64,000 bases of DNA from an uncultured Prevotellaceae bacterium (GTDB lineage Bacteria > Bacteroidota > Bacteroidia > Bacteroidales > Muribaculaceae), in assembly GCA_946186575.1 (NCBI GenBank), contig CAMHNO010000006.1:26155-90154 (forward strand), written 5' to 3'. This document shows positions 51,662 through 60,661 of this stretch, one piece after another. Within the stretch, counting starts at the first letter, position 1. Each line of letters begins with the position of its first letter. The notes beneath the pieces were generated by a model, which was not told where the DNA came from, searched no databases, and saw only the letters and a list, made by a program, of their open reading frames with translations. Made by a program: the position numbers and the translations under genes.

Positions 51662-52240
51662 ATGAAAAAGAGTATTTTCCTTTTGATGGCGCTGGTTGTG
51701 AGTGCAGTGAATGTGGTCGTGGCACAAAACCATGACAAGCGCATGGCACAGATACGCCAGGCCTATGCCGACAGGCTTGCGATTATGCAGAACAAGCCTT
51801 ATGACGGACCGTTCAATGAGATTGGCGTGGATGTGGCTCAGAACTTGCCAGGAACTGGTGTGTATGAGCGTCACGACAAGTACTATTTCACTCAGGAGCA
51901 GTATAGCGCCGACGGCTCGTTGGACTCTCAGCTCTACTTTGTTACAAGCAAGGAGACCTATGCGCATGGCATGCATGGTTACTATTGGGAATTCTTGTGG
52001 GACTCTATGGAGGGCGACCCCATGTTTGCCTACTTGGTCCGTCAAGAGGGTGACACAAAGCAAGAATACCGTTTCTATTTCGAGAAAGGCAAGGTGATAA
52101 AGGTTGTTCCTGAGCTGAAGCAGTGGCCTAAGGAAAAGAGCATGGAAACTTTGCATCCCGACGTCATAGACAAACCTGCCGATGTGCTAAAGTTGATGAA
52201 AGATAAGCAGGCGATGTTTAAAATGCTGCTGAATAAGTAG
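51662..52240 (+). CDS. Secreted unknown protein
   Basis: A 192-residue exported protein with signal peptide MKKSIFLLMALVVSAVNVVVAQ. The mature part is a compact alpha/beta domain (MAQIRQAYADRLAIMQNKP, VYERHDKYYFTQEQYSADGSLDSQLYFV, EYRFYFEKGKVIKVVPEL). No family recognised; likely periplasmic. It appears monocistronic, with a small hairpin at 52241-52259 after the stop. It is divergent from the WG-repeat-like gene, with a 253-bp gap between the starts that carries promoters for both. Confidence 0.78.
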   Translation: MKKSIFLLMALVVSAVNVVVAQNHDKRMAQIRQAYADRLAIMQNKPYDGPFNEIGVDVAQNLPGTGVYERHDKYYFTQEQYSADGSLDSQLYFVTSKETYAHGMHGYYWEFLWDSMEGDPMFAYLVRQEGDTKQEYRFYFEKGKVIKVVPELKQWPKEKSMETLHPDVIDKPADVLKLMKDKQAMFKMLLNK

Positions 52241-52288
52241 TATACATTGGATTAATGTATCTTTTATAGAAGAACCCGCAATATTTTC

Positions 52289-52319
52289 TTGGCAGGTAGG
52301 TGAATTTTGCCTACCTTTG
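52289..52319 (+). promoter_or_regulatory. Bacteroidota promoter for the aminotransferase gene
   Basis: TTG (52289-52291), 20 nt, TACCTTTG (52312-52319); 57 bp before the ATG. Confidence 0.65.
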
Positions 52320-52376
52320 TCCGCAGAAACTTTCTATGATAAACAAAACTAAAGAACTATAAACTATAAAACAACT

Positions 52377-53570
52377 ATGCCTAACATTTCGCAACGCGGC
52401 ATCGACATGCCCGCATCGCCCATTCGCAAGCTCGCCCCATTTGCTGTGGCAGCTAAGCAGAAGGGCATCAAAGTTTATCACCTCAACATCGGCCAGCCCG
52501 ATATTGCCACACCTCAAGAGGGCCTCGACGCTCTGAAGAACATCGACCGCAAGGTGCTGGAGTATTCACCATCGCAGGGTTATCAGAGCTATCTCGACAA
52601 GCTCGTTGAGTACTATGGCCGCTACGACATCAAGCTCAACGCGAGCGACATCATCGTCACCTGCGGTGGCAGCGAGGCTCTGCAGTTTGCCTTCCTTGCC
52701 TGCTTCAATCCTGGCGACGAGCTCATCGTTCCCGAGCCTGTGTATGCTAACTATATGGGCTTTGCCAACGAGATGGGCGTGAAGGTGCGCACCATCACCA
52801 CCAAGATTGAGAATGGCTATGCTCTGCCATCGATTGAGGAGTTTGAGAAACTCATCAACGAGCGCACACGCGCCATCATGATTTGTAACCCCAACAACCC
52901 CACAGGCACCCTCTATAGCGACGAGGAGCTCAAGCAGTTGCGTGACCTGGTTAAGAAGCATGACCTCTATCTCATTAGCGACGAGGTTTACCGCGAGTTC
53001 CGCTATAACGACAAGCCCTACCTGAGCGCCCTTCATCTTGAGGGCATCGAGGACAACGTTATCGTTGTGGATTCGGTTTCGAAGCGCTACAGCGAGTGTG
53101 GCATCCGCATTGGCGCTTTCATCACTCGCAACAAGGAGCTGCTCACCACAGTGATGAGGTTTGCCCAGGCTCGCCTGAGTCCCCCATTGATTGGTCAGGT
53201 TGTTGCCGAGGCATCACTCGCCGCTCCCCAGGCCTATCATCAGGGCGTCTACGACGAGTACATAGCTCGCCGCAACTGCCTGGTTGAGGGCTTGAACAAG
53301 ATTCCTGGCGTGTTTGCTCCCATGCCCATGGGCGCATTCTATGCAATGGCAAAACTGCCAGTGCAGGACTGCGACGACTTCTGCCGCTGGTGCCTCGAGG
53401 AGTTCAGCTACGAGGGCGAGACTGTGATGATGGCTCCCGCCACTGGTTTCTATGCCACCCCAGGTGCAGGCAAGAACGAGGTGCGCATGGCCTATGTGCT
53501 CAAGATTGAGGACCTGAAGCGTGCACTTGTCGTGCTCGAGAAAGCTCTTGAGGCTTATAACGCACGCTAA
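52377..53570 (+). CDS. PLP-dependent class I/II aminotransferase
   Basis: A 397-residue fold-type I aminotransferase, similar to aspartate or aromatic aminotransferases. Landmarks are YHLNIGQPDIATP, CGGSEALQFAF, NPNNPTGTLY, ISDEVYREF and the PLP-binding Lys236 in VDSVSKRYSECGIRIGA. The substrate is uncertain; Asp, Tyr or Met is possible. It has its own promoter and a strong terminator at 53600-53640. Confidence 0.92.
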   Translation: MPNISQRGIDMPASPIRKLAPFAVAAKQKGIKVYHLNIGQPDIATPQEGLDALKNIDRKVLEYSPSQGYQSYLDKLVEYYGRYDIKLNASDIIVTCGGSEALQFAFLACFNPGDELIVPEPVYANYMGFANEMGVKVRTITTKIENGYALPSIEEFEKLINERTRAIMICNPNNPTGTLYSDEELKQLRDLVKKHDLYLISDEVYREFRYNDKPYLSALHLEGIEDNVIVVDSVSKRYSECGIRIGAFITRNKELLTTVMRFAQARLSPPLIGQVVAEASLAAPQAYHQGVYDEYIARRNCLVEGLNKIPGVFAPMPMGAFYAMAKLPVQDCDDFCRWCLEEFSYEGETVMMAPATGFYATPGAGKNEVRMAYVLKIEDLKRALVVLEKALEAYNAR

Positions 53571-53599
53571 GCAGCATTTAAATTAGGTTTACTACAATG

Positions 53600-53640
53600 A
53601 AAATCCGCCACCAGGGCATGATCCCGGGGGCGGATTTTTG
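53600..53640 (+). terminator. Intrinsic terminator
   Basis: AAAATCCGCC pairs with GGCGGATTTT, followed by TTG; ends the aminotransferase gene. Confidence 0.88.
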
Positions 53641-53719
53641 TCGTTGCTGTAACCAAGTGGTCGCCTTCAGCCACAAGCTATGGTTGCGGCCTGGTGTGTG
53701 TGGGCATGCTTTGCATGAA

Positions 53720-54748
53720 TCACCTCAGCCCCACCATTTCCATGAGCTCATAGATAACCGATGGGTTGATGAAGAAAAAGTAGACAAACAGGCCTATGCC
53801 TATAATTCTGAAACCGTACATGAAGCCACGTGAAGGCTCTTTGCCTGTTATCATCTCGAAGATTGTGACCAGTGCGGCACCGCCGTCGAGGGGGTAGAAC
53901 GGGAGCAGGTTGAACACCGCCAGTGCCAGTGCCAGATTCATGATAGTCTCAATCAGTGGCATGGGCGACGATGGCGAGAGCACATTGAGATAAGCATAGC
54001 ACACGCCATAAATGAGCAAGTTGACAAGAATGCCCGCTATATTAATGATGAGTCGCTGCCATGCGGGCTTGTGATTGACAAACGGGCTGCGCCTGTGGTC
54101 GCCATCTTGCGGTGGTAAAGAGGAATTAAGAAAAGTGGTGTAGCCGCCCAGTGGCAGCACTCCCAGCGTCCACTTGGTGTCGCGCCAGCTGTAGTAGTCG
54201 GGGTCATAGTTGTTGTGGCTGGAGCTCTCGCAATAGGAAATTGCCGGCAGGAAGAAGAGCGACACTTCTCTAATCATGCACTTGAAGATGCGTCCGGCAG
54301 CATAGTGCCCTATCTCGTGGAGCAGTACGTTCACAGCCAAGCAAATGTAGAAGAACAAATAGCCAGGGTTGCTGAAGAAGTAAACGATGAGCGCTACAAA
54401 GAGCACAATGCCCACGGTGTTGAAGTTTACTTCTTGCCTGTTGTTGTCGGGTGCGAGAAAGTGGTCCTGGTCGTAGGAGTGGCGACTGCTCGAGCGCCTG
54501 AGTGGATGCTCGGGGTCGGGCAGAGATGGCGGCTGTGTGGGCTCGCCAGATTCCTCGACGGGTGTGATAGTGATGTTGCCAATGGTGATGGTCGAGTTGT
54601 CGCGCTTGTCGGCGGCTTCGCTATGGAGCTCGGAGTCCTCCTCGTCGCCAGCATAGACGGGCTGATTGTCCTTGTCGAACTCCTGATAATTGTCGTCGTC
54701 TTCCTCAGGCTTTTTCCACCCGGGCCAGTTGTAGATATCGTTGTTCAT
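53720..54748 (-). CDS. Site-2 protease family (M50) zinc metalloprotease
   Basis: A 342-residue membrane protein. The first ~100 residues are acidic and disordered, then come about six membrane helices with the zinc motif H144-E145-I-G-H148 and the third ligand D288 in LPFYPLDGG. This is the layout of M50 intramembrane proteases (or YwhC-like members without cleavage of known substrates). It ends in the membrane. It lies just 5 bp downstream of the rRNA methyltransferase gene, so the two are probably co-transcribed. Confidence 0.88.
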   Translation of the reverse strand: MNNDIYNWPGWKKPEEDDDNYQEFDKDNQPVYAGDEEDSELHSEAADKRDNSTITIGNITITPVEESGEPTQPPSLPDPEHPLRRSSSRHSYDQDHFLAPDNNRQEVNFNTVGIVLFVALIVYFFSNPGYLFFYICLAVNVLLHEIGHYAAGRIFKCMIREVSLFFLPAISYCESSSHNNYDPDYYSWRDTKWTLGVLPLGGYTTFLNSSLPPQDGDHRRSPFVNHKPAWQRLIINIAGILVNLLIYGVCYAYLNVLSPSSPMPLIETIMNLALALAVFNLLPFYPLDGGAALVTIFEMITGKEPSRGFMYGFRIIGIGLFVYFFFINPSVIYELMEMVGLR

Positions 54749-54753
54749 GAGGA

Positions 54754-55530
54754 TTAATGGTTTGACAGGAGCTGGCGGCGCAGCTCGCTGATGGTGATGG
54801 CGGCAGCGATGCCCACGTTCAGGCTCTCGCTGTGCTCGCCACGGCGTGGCATGGCGGGGATGTGGATGCGCTGGTTGACGTGGGCGGCAACTTTTGGGCT
54901 GATGCCCTGTCCCTCATTGCCAAAAATCACGAGCGCCCCACCGTGGTCAGGAAGCTTGGTGTTGTAGATGTTGTCGCCGTCGAGGAATGTGCCCAGCACG
55001 GGCAAGTCGTGATAGTCGTCGAGGAAAAAGTCGAGGTCGCAGTAATGCACCTTCACGCGGCTTATGGCGCCCATGGTGGCTTGCACCACCTTGTGGTTGT
55101 AGACGTCGACCGTGGAGCGGCTGGCAAAGATGTTGCTGATGCCATACCAGTCGGCCAGGCGCATGATTGTGCCCAGGTTGCCGGGGTCTTGAATGTTGTC
55201 GAGCACGATGCTCAGTCCCTGTCGCACTTCGTCGTCGCTAAAGTCACGTTTGGGAATCTCATACACAGCCATCACATCGCTTGGCGTTGTGAACTGCGAC
55301 ATGCGAGCCATCTGGCTCTTGTGAGCCAGCACCAGCTTGTGATAGTGCTCGGCGGTGCCTTGCTGCTCATACCATGCCTTGGTGGCAATGAGGTAGCGGC
55401 AGTTGAAGGCGTGCCATGTGTCGCGCACGCATTTCCATCCCTCGGCAACGAATAGTCCTTCCTTGTCGCGAAACTTCTTCACTGCCAGCGACGATACCAG
55501 CTTGATGATGCCATTGTTGATGTCCTGCAT
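54754..55530 (-). CDS. SpoU/TrmH-family RNA methyltransferase
   Basis: A 258-residue 2'-O-methyltransferase. The N-terminal substrate-binding domain starts QDINNGIIKLVSSLAVKKFRDKEGLF; SPOUT motifs are VLDNIQDPGNLGTIMRLADWYGI, ALVIFGNEGQGIS and IHIPAMPRRGEHSESLNVGIA. It modifies rRNA or tRNA; the target nucleotide is not clear. The frame stays open to 55632 but passes through the neighbouring gene's start; the ATG at 55530 gives the usual family start. Confidence 0.88.
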   Translation of the reverse strand: MQDINNGIIKLVSSLAVKKFRDKEGLFVAEGWKCVRDTWHAFNCRYLIATKAWYEQQGTAEHYHKLVLAHKSQMARMSQFTTPSDVMAVYEIPKRDFSDDEVRQGLSIVLDNIQDPGNLGTIMRLADWYGISNIFASRSTVDVYNHKVVQATMGAISRVKVHYCDLDFFLDDYHDLPVLGTFLDGDNIYNTKLPDHGGALVIFGNEGQGISPKVAAHVNQRIHIPAMPRRGEHSESLNVGIAAAITISELRRQLLSNH

Positions 55531-55543
55531 GCGTGATGTGATG

Positions 55544-56191
55544 TTATCGGTTGGGGAATCGACGGCTGTATATGTTATAACGACCAGGATTGTAGTGGCC
55601 ATATCCCTGATTGCCATCTGGTTGATAACCACGATAATTGCCTTGAGGTTGCACAGGACGGTTGAAGTTGGGAGGATAGCTGCGGCTGGGGTCTTCGATG
55701 GGAGTCACAGTGGTTCCTGGCGATTCGTAGTCAAGATAGTCGTTAGATTGAGCAAGTTGTTGATTATTATTTGGTGTGGAAGCAGGAGCTGGAGCAGCCT
55801 TTGGTGTTTGCTGTGCAGCTGCTGTGCGGGCGGTGGTGGCGCCGGGTGTGCGAGTGGCGCTGGCACTCTGCCGCGAGGCATTGCTCGCTGTGGCACCGGC
55901 GTGGTGTTCAGGCTCGCTTGCATCATTGTCGCTACCGACTTGTGCTGTCTCCTCCTCGTCAAGCCCTTGTGCGGGCTCTTGCGCCATGAAGTCGTCGCTT
56001 GCCTGTATGGAGTCGTCGTCGGCTACTTGCTCGGCCACTTGCGACTTGGTTTTTTGAGAGTCGATCGACATGTAGTAGACCATCTCTCCCAGCAAGGCTG
56101 CCAGCAGCACAGCCAGCGATATCATCATCCAGTAGCTATTCTTTTTCTTGGGCGTTTGTGCACTGGTTGCATCGTTTTTTTTATTTTCCAT
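55544..56191 (-). CDS. Single-pass membrane protein with Pro/Ala-rich tail
   Basis: A 215-residue protein: a short cytoplasmic start, one membrane helix (about 22-43, WMMISLAVLLAALLGEMVYYM) and a long polar, low-complexity outer part rich in A, T, P, Q and N. No enzyme motif is visible. It starts 57 bp after the PP2C stop, and both proteins share a membrane helix and a disordered tail, so it may be a partner or scaffold. The ATG at 56191 gives a cleaner N-terminus than earlier in-frame starts. Function unknown. Confidence 0.72.
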   Translation of the reverse strand: MENKKNDATSAQTPKKKNSYWMMISLAVLLAALLGEMVYYMSIDSQKTKSQVAEQVADDDSIQASDDFMAQEPAQGLDEEETAQVGSDNDASEPEHHAGATASNASRQSASATRTPGATTARTAAAQQTPKAAPAPASTPNNNQQLAQSNDYLDYESPGTTVTPIEDPSRSYPPNFNRPVQPQGNYRGYQPDGNQGYGHYNPGRYNIYSRRFPNR

Positions 56192-56248
56192 AATTGTGAT
56201 TTCTTGAGTTGAAAGTTCTTGAGTAATGAGTTCTTGTTGCATTATGCA

Positions 56249-57937
56249 TCAGGGCGTGAGAATGGGCTTGCTGCCGGTGGAGCGTGATGGTGGCGGAACT
56301 GCCACGTTGCGGTTAGACGCACCCACAGGCGCCGATTGTCCATTATTCTTGTCTCGCTCTTGCAGATATGCACCTCCCAATCCTCTGGGATATTGCCGCT
56401 GAGGTTGAGATGGCTGCGCTTGCTGCTGGGGTTGCGGTTTGGTGGGGCTTTGATCTGCCGCAGGACCTTGTGGAGTGTCGTCCTGGTTGTCGCCACCGCT
56501 TGACCAGTTGGGATCGTTGTCGGGCTCATACACCCTGCCATCGTAATAGTAGTCGCTGCCGCCCACGCTCACCGACCCACCCGTGGGGTAGTCGGCGGCT
56601 GGTGGAGCTGGTGCTGGAGGCACTGCCACGGCGCTGCCGGTGTCGAACGAGTCGACTGGTTCGCTCAAGTCGGGGATTATCGAGTCGATGGTCACATCGG
56701 GGTCGGGGAGGGAGTCTTTGACGGGTTTCTTAGCGGGTGTCTTGCCGTTGCTGCCCATCAAGAAGAAAGCCAAGATGCCGGCCACGAGCACGAGTGTTGC
56801 TATGGCTATTCCTATGAGGCGCTGGCGCGTAGGCTTGTCGGCCCACATAGTGGAAAGGCGATTGCTGCCATTGTCGCCAGTGGCAACTTCCTCGTCGGGC
56901 ATGGGAGGTAAACCTTCATCGGCCACTTCCACTTCCACGCCTTCGTCGAGCGTGACCTCGGCAGGCTCGATGGTGGCTTCTTCGGGAGAGGACGAGGGCA
57001 CTGGTGGCACTGCCGCTTGGGGTGTGGCGTGGCTGCTGGCATGGCTGTCAGTAGCTGCCGCAGCGGCGCCCATGCCGGTGGCTGTAGCTGCCAGTGGCAT
57101 AACGGCTTCATGCACCATCTTGTCGCACATTTGTTGCTCGTTGTCGCCGAGCAGCACCTCGTCGGCCTCGTGATAAACGCTCTCCACCTGCAAGAGTATT
57201 GCCGTGCGGTTGTCGTCGCTGCTCTGGATGAGCATCTGCAGTGTGGCTATTTTTTCGGCAGGACCCTTGGAGTTGTCGTTGAAGATCTCGAGTAGTTTCT
57301 CGTCGGTGACCGTGGCGGTGACACCGTCGGAGCACAACAAGAAGTAGTCGCCTGGCTCCACATTGGTGATGAATGCCACGTCGGCAACTTGTTCACGGTG
57401 GGGCAGTGGCAGCATGGCGCGTGTGAGCATGCTCTTCTTGGGCGATGCCTCGGCCTCGCTGCGGGTGAGTTTGCCTGCAAGAAACAGGTCGCTCACCAGC
57501 GAGTGGTCGCGAGAGCGGTAGAGCACGTGCTTCTCGTAGGGCCTGATGTGATAGATGCGGCTGTCGCCAATGTGTGCCGCTATCACGCCATTGTTGCCCA
57601 GGGCGAGCATTGCCATGGTTGTGCCCATGGGCTTGGCGCTGGGCTGAAAGCGCCGCGAGGCGTCGTTAAGTTGCTCATAGGCATGTTTCACAGCGTGGGT
57701 CACGTCGCTACCGTGGATGCTGCCGTCGCTCATGGCTTCTGTCATCTTCTCGTAGAGGGCATGAGCCACAGTGGCACTTGCCACATCGCCATGTTCGTGA
57801 CCACCCAAGCCGTCACACACGACAAACACTCGGTCGCTGGCGCTCATGGTCTCGATCGAGGGGCACAGGGCATCTTCTTGCCTGGGCCTGTGGCCTATCT
57901 CGCTGATGCCGATGGGGCTATATAGACTTATCTTCAT
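56249..57937 (-). CDS. PP2C-type serine/threonine phosphatase with membrane segment
   Basis: A 562-residue protein. Residues about 10-245 form a PP2C (PPM) domain with metal-binding motifs RPRQEDAL, VFVVCDGLGGHEHGD, AHIGDSRIYHI and LLCSDGVTATV. A linker follows, then one membrane helix (about 375-396, LIGIAIATLVLVAGILAFFLMG) and a long disordered Pro/Ser/Gln-rich tail. The phosphatase would face the cytoplasm and the tail the periplasm. No partner Hanks-type kinase gene is in the window. The next gene downstream encodes a membrane protein with a like tail. Confidence 0.9.
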   Translation of the reverse strand: MKISLYSPIGISEIGHRPRQEDALCPSIETMSASDRVFVVCDGLGGHEHGDVASATVAHALYEKMTEAMSDGSIHGSDVTHAVKHAYEQLNDASRRFQPSAKPMGTTMAMLALGNNGVIAAHIGDSRIYHIRPYEKHVLYRSRDHSLVSDLFLAGKLTRSEAEASPKKSMLTRAMLPLPHREQVADVAFITNVEPGDYFLLCSDGVTATVTDEKLLEIFNDNSKGPAEKIATLQMLIQSSDDNRTAILLQVESVYHEADEVLLGDNEQQMCDKMVHEAVMPLAATATGMGAAAAATDSHASSHATPQAAVPPVPSSSPEEATIEPAEVTLDEGVEVEVADEGLPPMPDEEVATGDNGSNRLSTMWADKPTRQRLIGIAIATLVLVAGILAFFLMGSNGKTPAKKPVKDSLPDPDVTIDSIIPDLSEPVDSFDTGSAVAVPPAPAPPAADYPTGGSVSVGGSDYYYDGRVYEPDNDPNWSSGGDNQDDTPQGPAADQSPTKPQPQQQAQPSQPQRQYPRGLGGAYLQERDKNNGQSAPVGASNRNVAVPPPSRSTGSKPILTP

Positions 57938-57963
57938 GTTTTAATCTCAAAACAATTTAGGTG

Positions 57964-57971
57964 CAAATTTA
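57964..57971 (-). promoter_or_regulatory. Minus-strand -7 box for the PP2C gene
   Basis: TAAATTTG on the minus strand, 27 bp before the start. No clear -33 box. Confidence 0.4.
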
Positions 57972-58046
57972 CTAATTTATTATTTATAATAACGTGTAAT
58001 GATATGAAATAATTGCATGGTGCGGATTTTTTTGTTTTGCCATTGG

Positions 58047-58059
58047 GCACGAAGCGTGC
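58047..58059. repeat. Mini-hairpin
   Basis: GCACG-AAG-CGTGC, in the gap between the PP2C and aldolase genes; similar in size to the other tiny hairpins in this window. Confidence 0.4.
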
Positions 58060-58129
58060 TTTGTGGGCTAATTTAGCGAGGTCTTGTGCAGCGCAAGTAA
58101 AAATATGCGTCCATTATTTTGTGAAGATT

Positions 58130-58160
58130 TTTGGTTTTACGAAATAAAATAGTAACTTTG
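58130..58160 (+). promoter_or_regulatory. Bacteroidota promoter for the aldolase gene
   Basis: TTTG (58130-58133), 19 nt, TAACTTTG (58153-58160): full match, 51 bp before the ATG. Confidence 0.78.
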
Positions 58161-58210
58161 CGGTCAGTAAATAATGAGATAGTTTTACTTTTTTTAATTT
58201 CACTAACATT

Positions 58211-59212
58211 ATGGTAAGTTACAAGGAATTAGGCCTGGTCAACACCCGGGAGATGTTTGCTAAGGCAATCAATGGAGGTTATGCTATTCCCGCCTTCAAT
58301 TTCAACAACATGGAGCAGTTGCAAGCTATTATCAAAGCAAGTGCCGAGACTAAATCGCCTGTAATTCTGCAAGTTTCGAAAGGTGCGCGCAATTATGCAA
58401 ACCAAACACTGCTGCGCTACATGGCTCAGGGTGCGGTTGAGTATGCGAAGGAACTGGGATGGGAGCATCCACAGATTTGCCTGCACCTGGATCATGGCGA
58501 CACCTTCGAGTTGTGCAAGAGTTGTGTGGACTTTGGCTTCTCGAGCGTGATGATTGACGGCAGCTCGCTGCCCTATGAGGACAATATCGCCTTGACCAAG
58601 AAGGTGGTTGAGTATGCTCACCAGTTCGACGTGACTGTAGAGGCAGAGCTTGGTGTGCTCGCTGGCGTTGAAGACGACGTGCAGGCCGAGGAATCGCACT
58701 ACACCAAGCCCGAGGAAGTGATAGACTTTGCAACTCGCACTGGCTGCGACTCGCTGGCTATCTCCATTGGCACCAGCCATGGCGCTTACAAGTTCAAGCC
58801 TGAGCAGTGCACACGCGACCCACAGACTGGCAAGCTCGTGCCCCCGCCACTGGCATTTGACGTGCTCGACGCAGTGATGGAGAAACTTCCTGGCTTCCCC
58901 ATTGTGCTGCACGGCTCGTCGTCGGTGCCTCAAGAGTATGTCGACACTATCAACGCTCACGGTGGCAAGCTGCCCGATGCAGTGGGCATCCCCGAGGAGC
59001 AGTTGCGCAAGGCTGCCAAGAGTGCTGTGTGCAAGATCAACATCGACAGCGACAGCCGTCTGGCCTTCACCGCTGCCGTGCGCAAGGTGTTTGACGAGAA
59101 GCCCGGCGAGTTCGACCCCCGCAAGTATTGCGGTCCCGCTCGCGACGAGATGACCAAGCTCTACAAGCACAAGATCATCGAGGTGCTTGGCAGCAACGGT
59201 AAGGCCGAGTAA
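58211..59212 (+). CDS. fba: Class II fructose-1,6-bisphosphate aldolase
   Basis: A 333-residue class II aldolase. The metal and substrate residues fall in CLHLDHGDTFE, SVMIDGSSLPYEDNI, VEAELGVLAGVEDD, LAISIGTSHGAYKF and IVLHGSSSVPQ. It splits fructose 1,6-bisphosphate in glycolysis and works in reverse for gluconeogenesis; the partner phosphofructokinase is at 39362. It has a strong promoter and a hairpin terminator, in keeping with a highly expressed single gene. Confidence 0.96.
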   Translation: MVSYKELGLVNTREMFAKAINGGYAIPAFNFNNMEQLQAIIKASAETKSPVILQVSKGARNYANQTLLRYMAQGAVEYAKELGWEHPQICLHLDHGDTFELCKSCVDFGFSSVMIDGSSLPYEDNIALTKKVVEYAHQFDVTVEAELGVLAGVEDDVQAEESHYTKPEEVIDFATRTGCDSLAISIGTSHGAYKFKPEQCTRDPQTGKLVPPPLAFDVLDAVMEKLPGFPIVLHGSSSVPQEYVDTINAHGGKLPDAVGIPEEQLRKAAKSAVCKINIDSDSRLAFTAAVRKVFDEKPGEFDPRKYCGPARDEMTKLYKHKIIEVLGSNGKAE

Positions 59213-59253
59213 TTCCGCCTATATAACAGGAATTTATCGTAATTCCGCATCAC

Positions 59254-59297
59254 ACAAGGCTCACTGCCCGCCCCATGATGGCGGCAGTGGGTCTTGT
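59254..59297 (+). terminator. Terminator after fba
   Basis: ACAAGGCTCACTGCC pairs with GGCAGTGGGTCTTGT; weak T tract after it. Confidence 0.75.
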
Positions 59298-59388
59298 TGT
59301 CGTTAATACTTGATGACTCAAGGAAATCATCTAATCCCCCATGTTTGTCATGAAACTCGCCTCGTGAGTCATGTTTAGTGAAAATAAT

Positions 59389-59420
59389 TTTGCAATAGAA
59401 CACTCTGGTAACTATCTTTG
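59389..59420 (+). promoter_or_regulatory. Bacteroidota promoter for the GYF_2-DUF805 gene
   Basis: TTTG (59389-59392), 20 nt, TATCTTTG (59413-59420): full match. Confidence 0.78.
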
Positions 59421-59474
59421 CAAAGTCCAAATAGAAAAAAGGTTAATTATTACCATTAAAGCAGTTTTATAATC

Positions 59475-60260
59475 ATGGCAGAATATTTTTTAGAAAAGAA
59501 CAACGACACGGTTGGTCCTTTTAGTGCTCAAGAGCTCATGGAGCAGGGAATAACCCCAATGACTGGGGTTTGGACTCAGAAAGTTGGCAGCTGGGTGAGC
59601 GCTGCGGCCCTGCCCGAGCTTGCCAAGCTCATGGCTCAGAATCGCGAGGAAGGGCCCGAGGTAAAGCTATCGGCTCAGGAAATCAAGCAACTGGCCAGCG
59701 ACAAGCAGCTTGTGCAGTCGGGCGTGAGGCCTCGCATGAGTTTTGGCGAGGCGGTGAAATATTGCTTCAAAAACCAGTTCAACTTCTCGAGCCGCGGTCG
59801 CCGCAGTGAGTTCTGGTGGTTCATGCTATTTGTGCTCCTTCTCATGGGTGGCATAGCCTTGCTTTCTGGCTTGCTCGAAACAGCAGCGTTGCATGATGAG
59901 TCGATGAACTTGATGAGATTTTTGCGCATCATCCTCGTCTTTGTGATGATATTGCCATTGCTGTTTGTCATCTTACCCACTGTGGCTGCCAATGTGCGCC
60001 GCCTGCACGACACCAACCACGGCGGCCTGCTCTATTTCATCTACTTGATTCCAGTAAGCATATTGCTGATATTAAGCTTCTTAGGTTTCTTTCAGAAGGC
60101 TTATTCCTACATGGGTTACGTGTACTATTACCTGCCCCAGTGGTTGATAATAGTAATTGCGGTGGCAACCATTGCAATCCGCGCCCTGCTGCTGTGGTAT
60201 CAAACCCGCGACAGCGACCGCAAGGAGAACAAATATGGCAGCTCGCCAAAGTACCAATAA
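59475..60260 (+). CDS. GYF_2 domain-DUF805 membrane protein
   Basis: A 261-residue protein. Residues 1-55 are a GYF_2/DUF4339 domain (EYFLEKNNDTVGPFSAQEL, VWTQKVGSWVSAAALPEL), about 56-90 a linker, and about 92-240 a DUF805 membrane domain (FGEAVKYCFKNQFNFSSRGRRSEFWWF with four helices and the NVRRLHDTNHGG motif). Such proteins sit in the inner membrane; the function is not known. A second GYF_2 protein is at 6027. Each has its own full-match promoter. Confidence 0.9.
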   Translation: MAEYFLEKNNDTVGPFSAQELMEQGITPMTGVWTQKVGSWVSAAALPELAKLMAQNREEGPEVKLSAQEIKQLASDKQLVQSGVRPRMSFGEAVKYCFKNQFNFSSRGRRSEFWWFMLFVLLLMGGIALLSGLLETAALHDESMNLMRFLRIILVFVMILPLLFVILPTVAANVRRLHDTNHGGLLYFIYLIPVSILLILSFLGFFQKAYSYMGYVYYYLPQWLIIVIAVATIAIRALLLWYQTRDSDRKENKYGSSPKYQ

Positions 60261-60337
60261 CGAAGAATATTATCCATTTTATTTTATTGCGGAGTTATAC
60301 CCGATAAAAACTTTTGAATCTTTATTTTTCATTCCTG

Positions 60338-60380
60338 CCCCTCGATGAAGCGTGACGCTTCACCGAGGGGTGCTTTTTTA
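60338..60380 (+). terminator. Intrinsic terminator
   Basis: CCCCTCG and CGAGGGG arms, with inner GAAGCG-TGA-CGCTTC, followed by GCTTTTTTAA. Confidence 0.85.
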
Positions 60381-60430
60381 AAGTGTTAAATGTTAGGATA
60401 AAGCATGGAATCTGAAATCAGGACTGGTCG

Positions 60431-60617
60431 CTCTTGTCCCTCATGTACATCATGTCCTTTTTTTAGACAGGAGAGACAGGAGCAACAGGAGACCAACGCT
60501 CTTGTTTCTCATGTACATCCTGTCTTTTTTTATACAGGAGAGACAGGAAAGACAGGAGATGCAATGAGCAGTGGTTCTTGTTTCTCCTGTACATCATGTC
60601 TTTTTTTAGACAGGAGA
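60431..60617. repeat. Three-unit degenerate tandem array
   Basis: Three units of about 70 bp, starting near 60431, 60500 and 60575. Each reads CTTGTxxCTC(A/C)TGTACATC(A/C)TGTC followed by a T run and (A)GACAGGAG; GTC-T7-A-GAC arms allow a hairpin, and CAGGAG is repeated within units. No gene seen here. It abuts the RAYT element on its left side. Confidence 0.75.
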
Positions 60618-60623
60618 ATTTTT
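60616..60623. repeat. 8-bp direct repeat (possible target duplication), left
   Basis: GAATTTTT, directly before the left terminal inverted repeat; identical to 61566-61573. Confidence 0.7.
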
Positions 60624-60661
60624 GGGACACCTGCAAAAACCTGTGTTAGCTTGAGAAATTG

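Noticed and set aside
60431-60617. CRISPR-like array
   Set aside because: Only three degenerate units with no conserved-length spacers and no cas genes.
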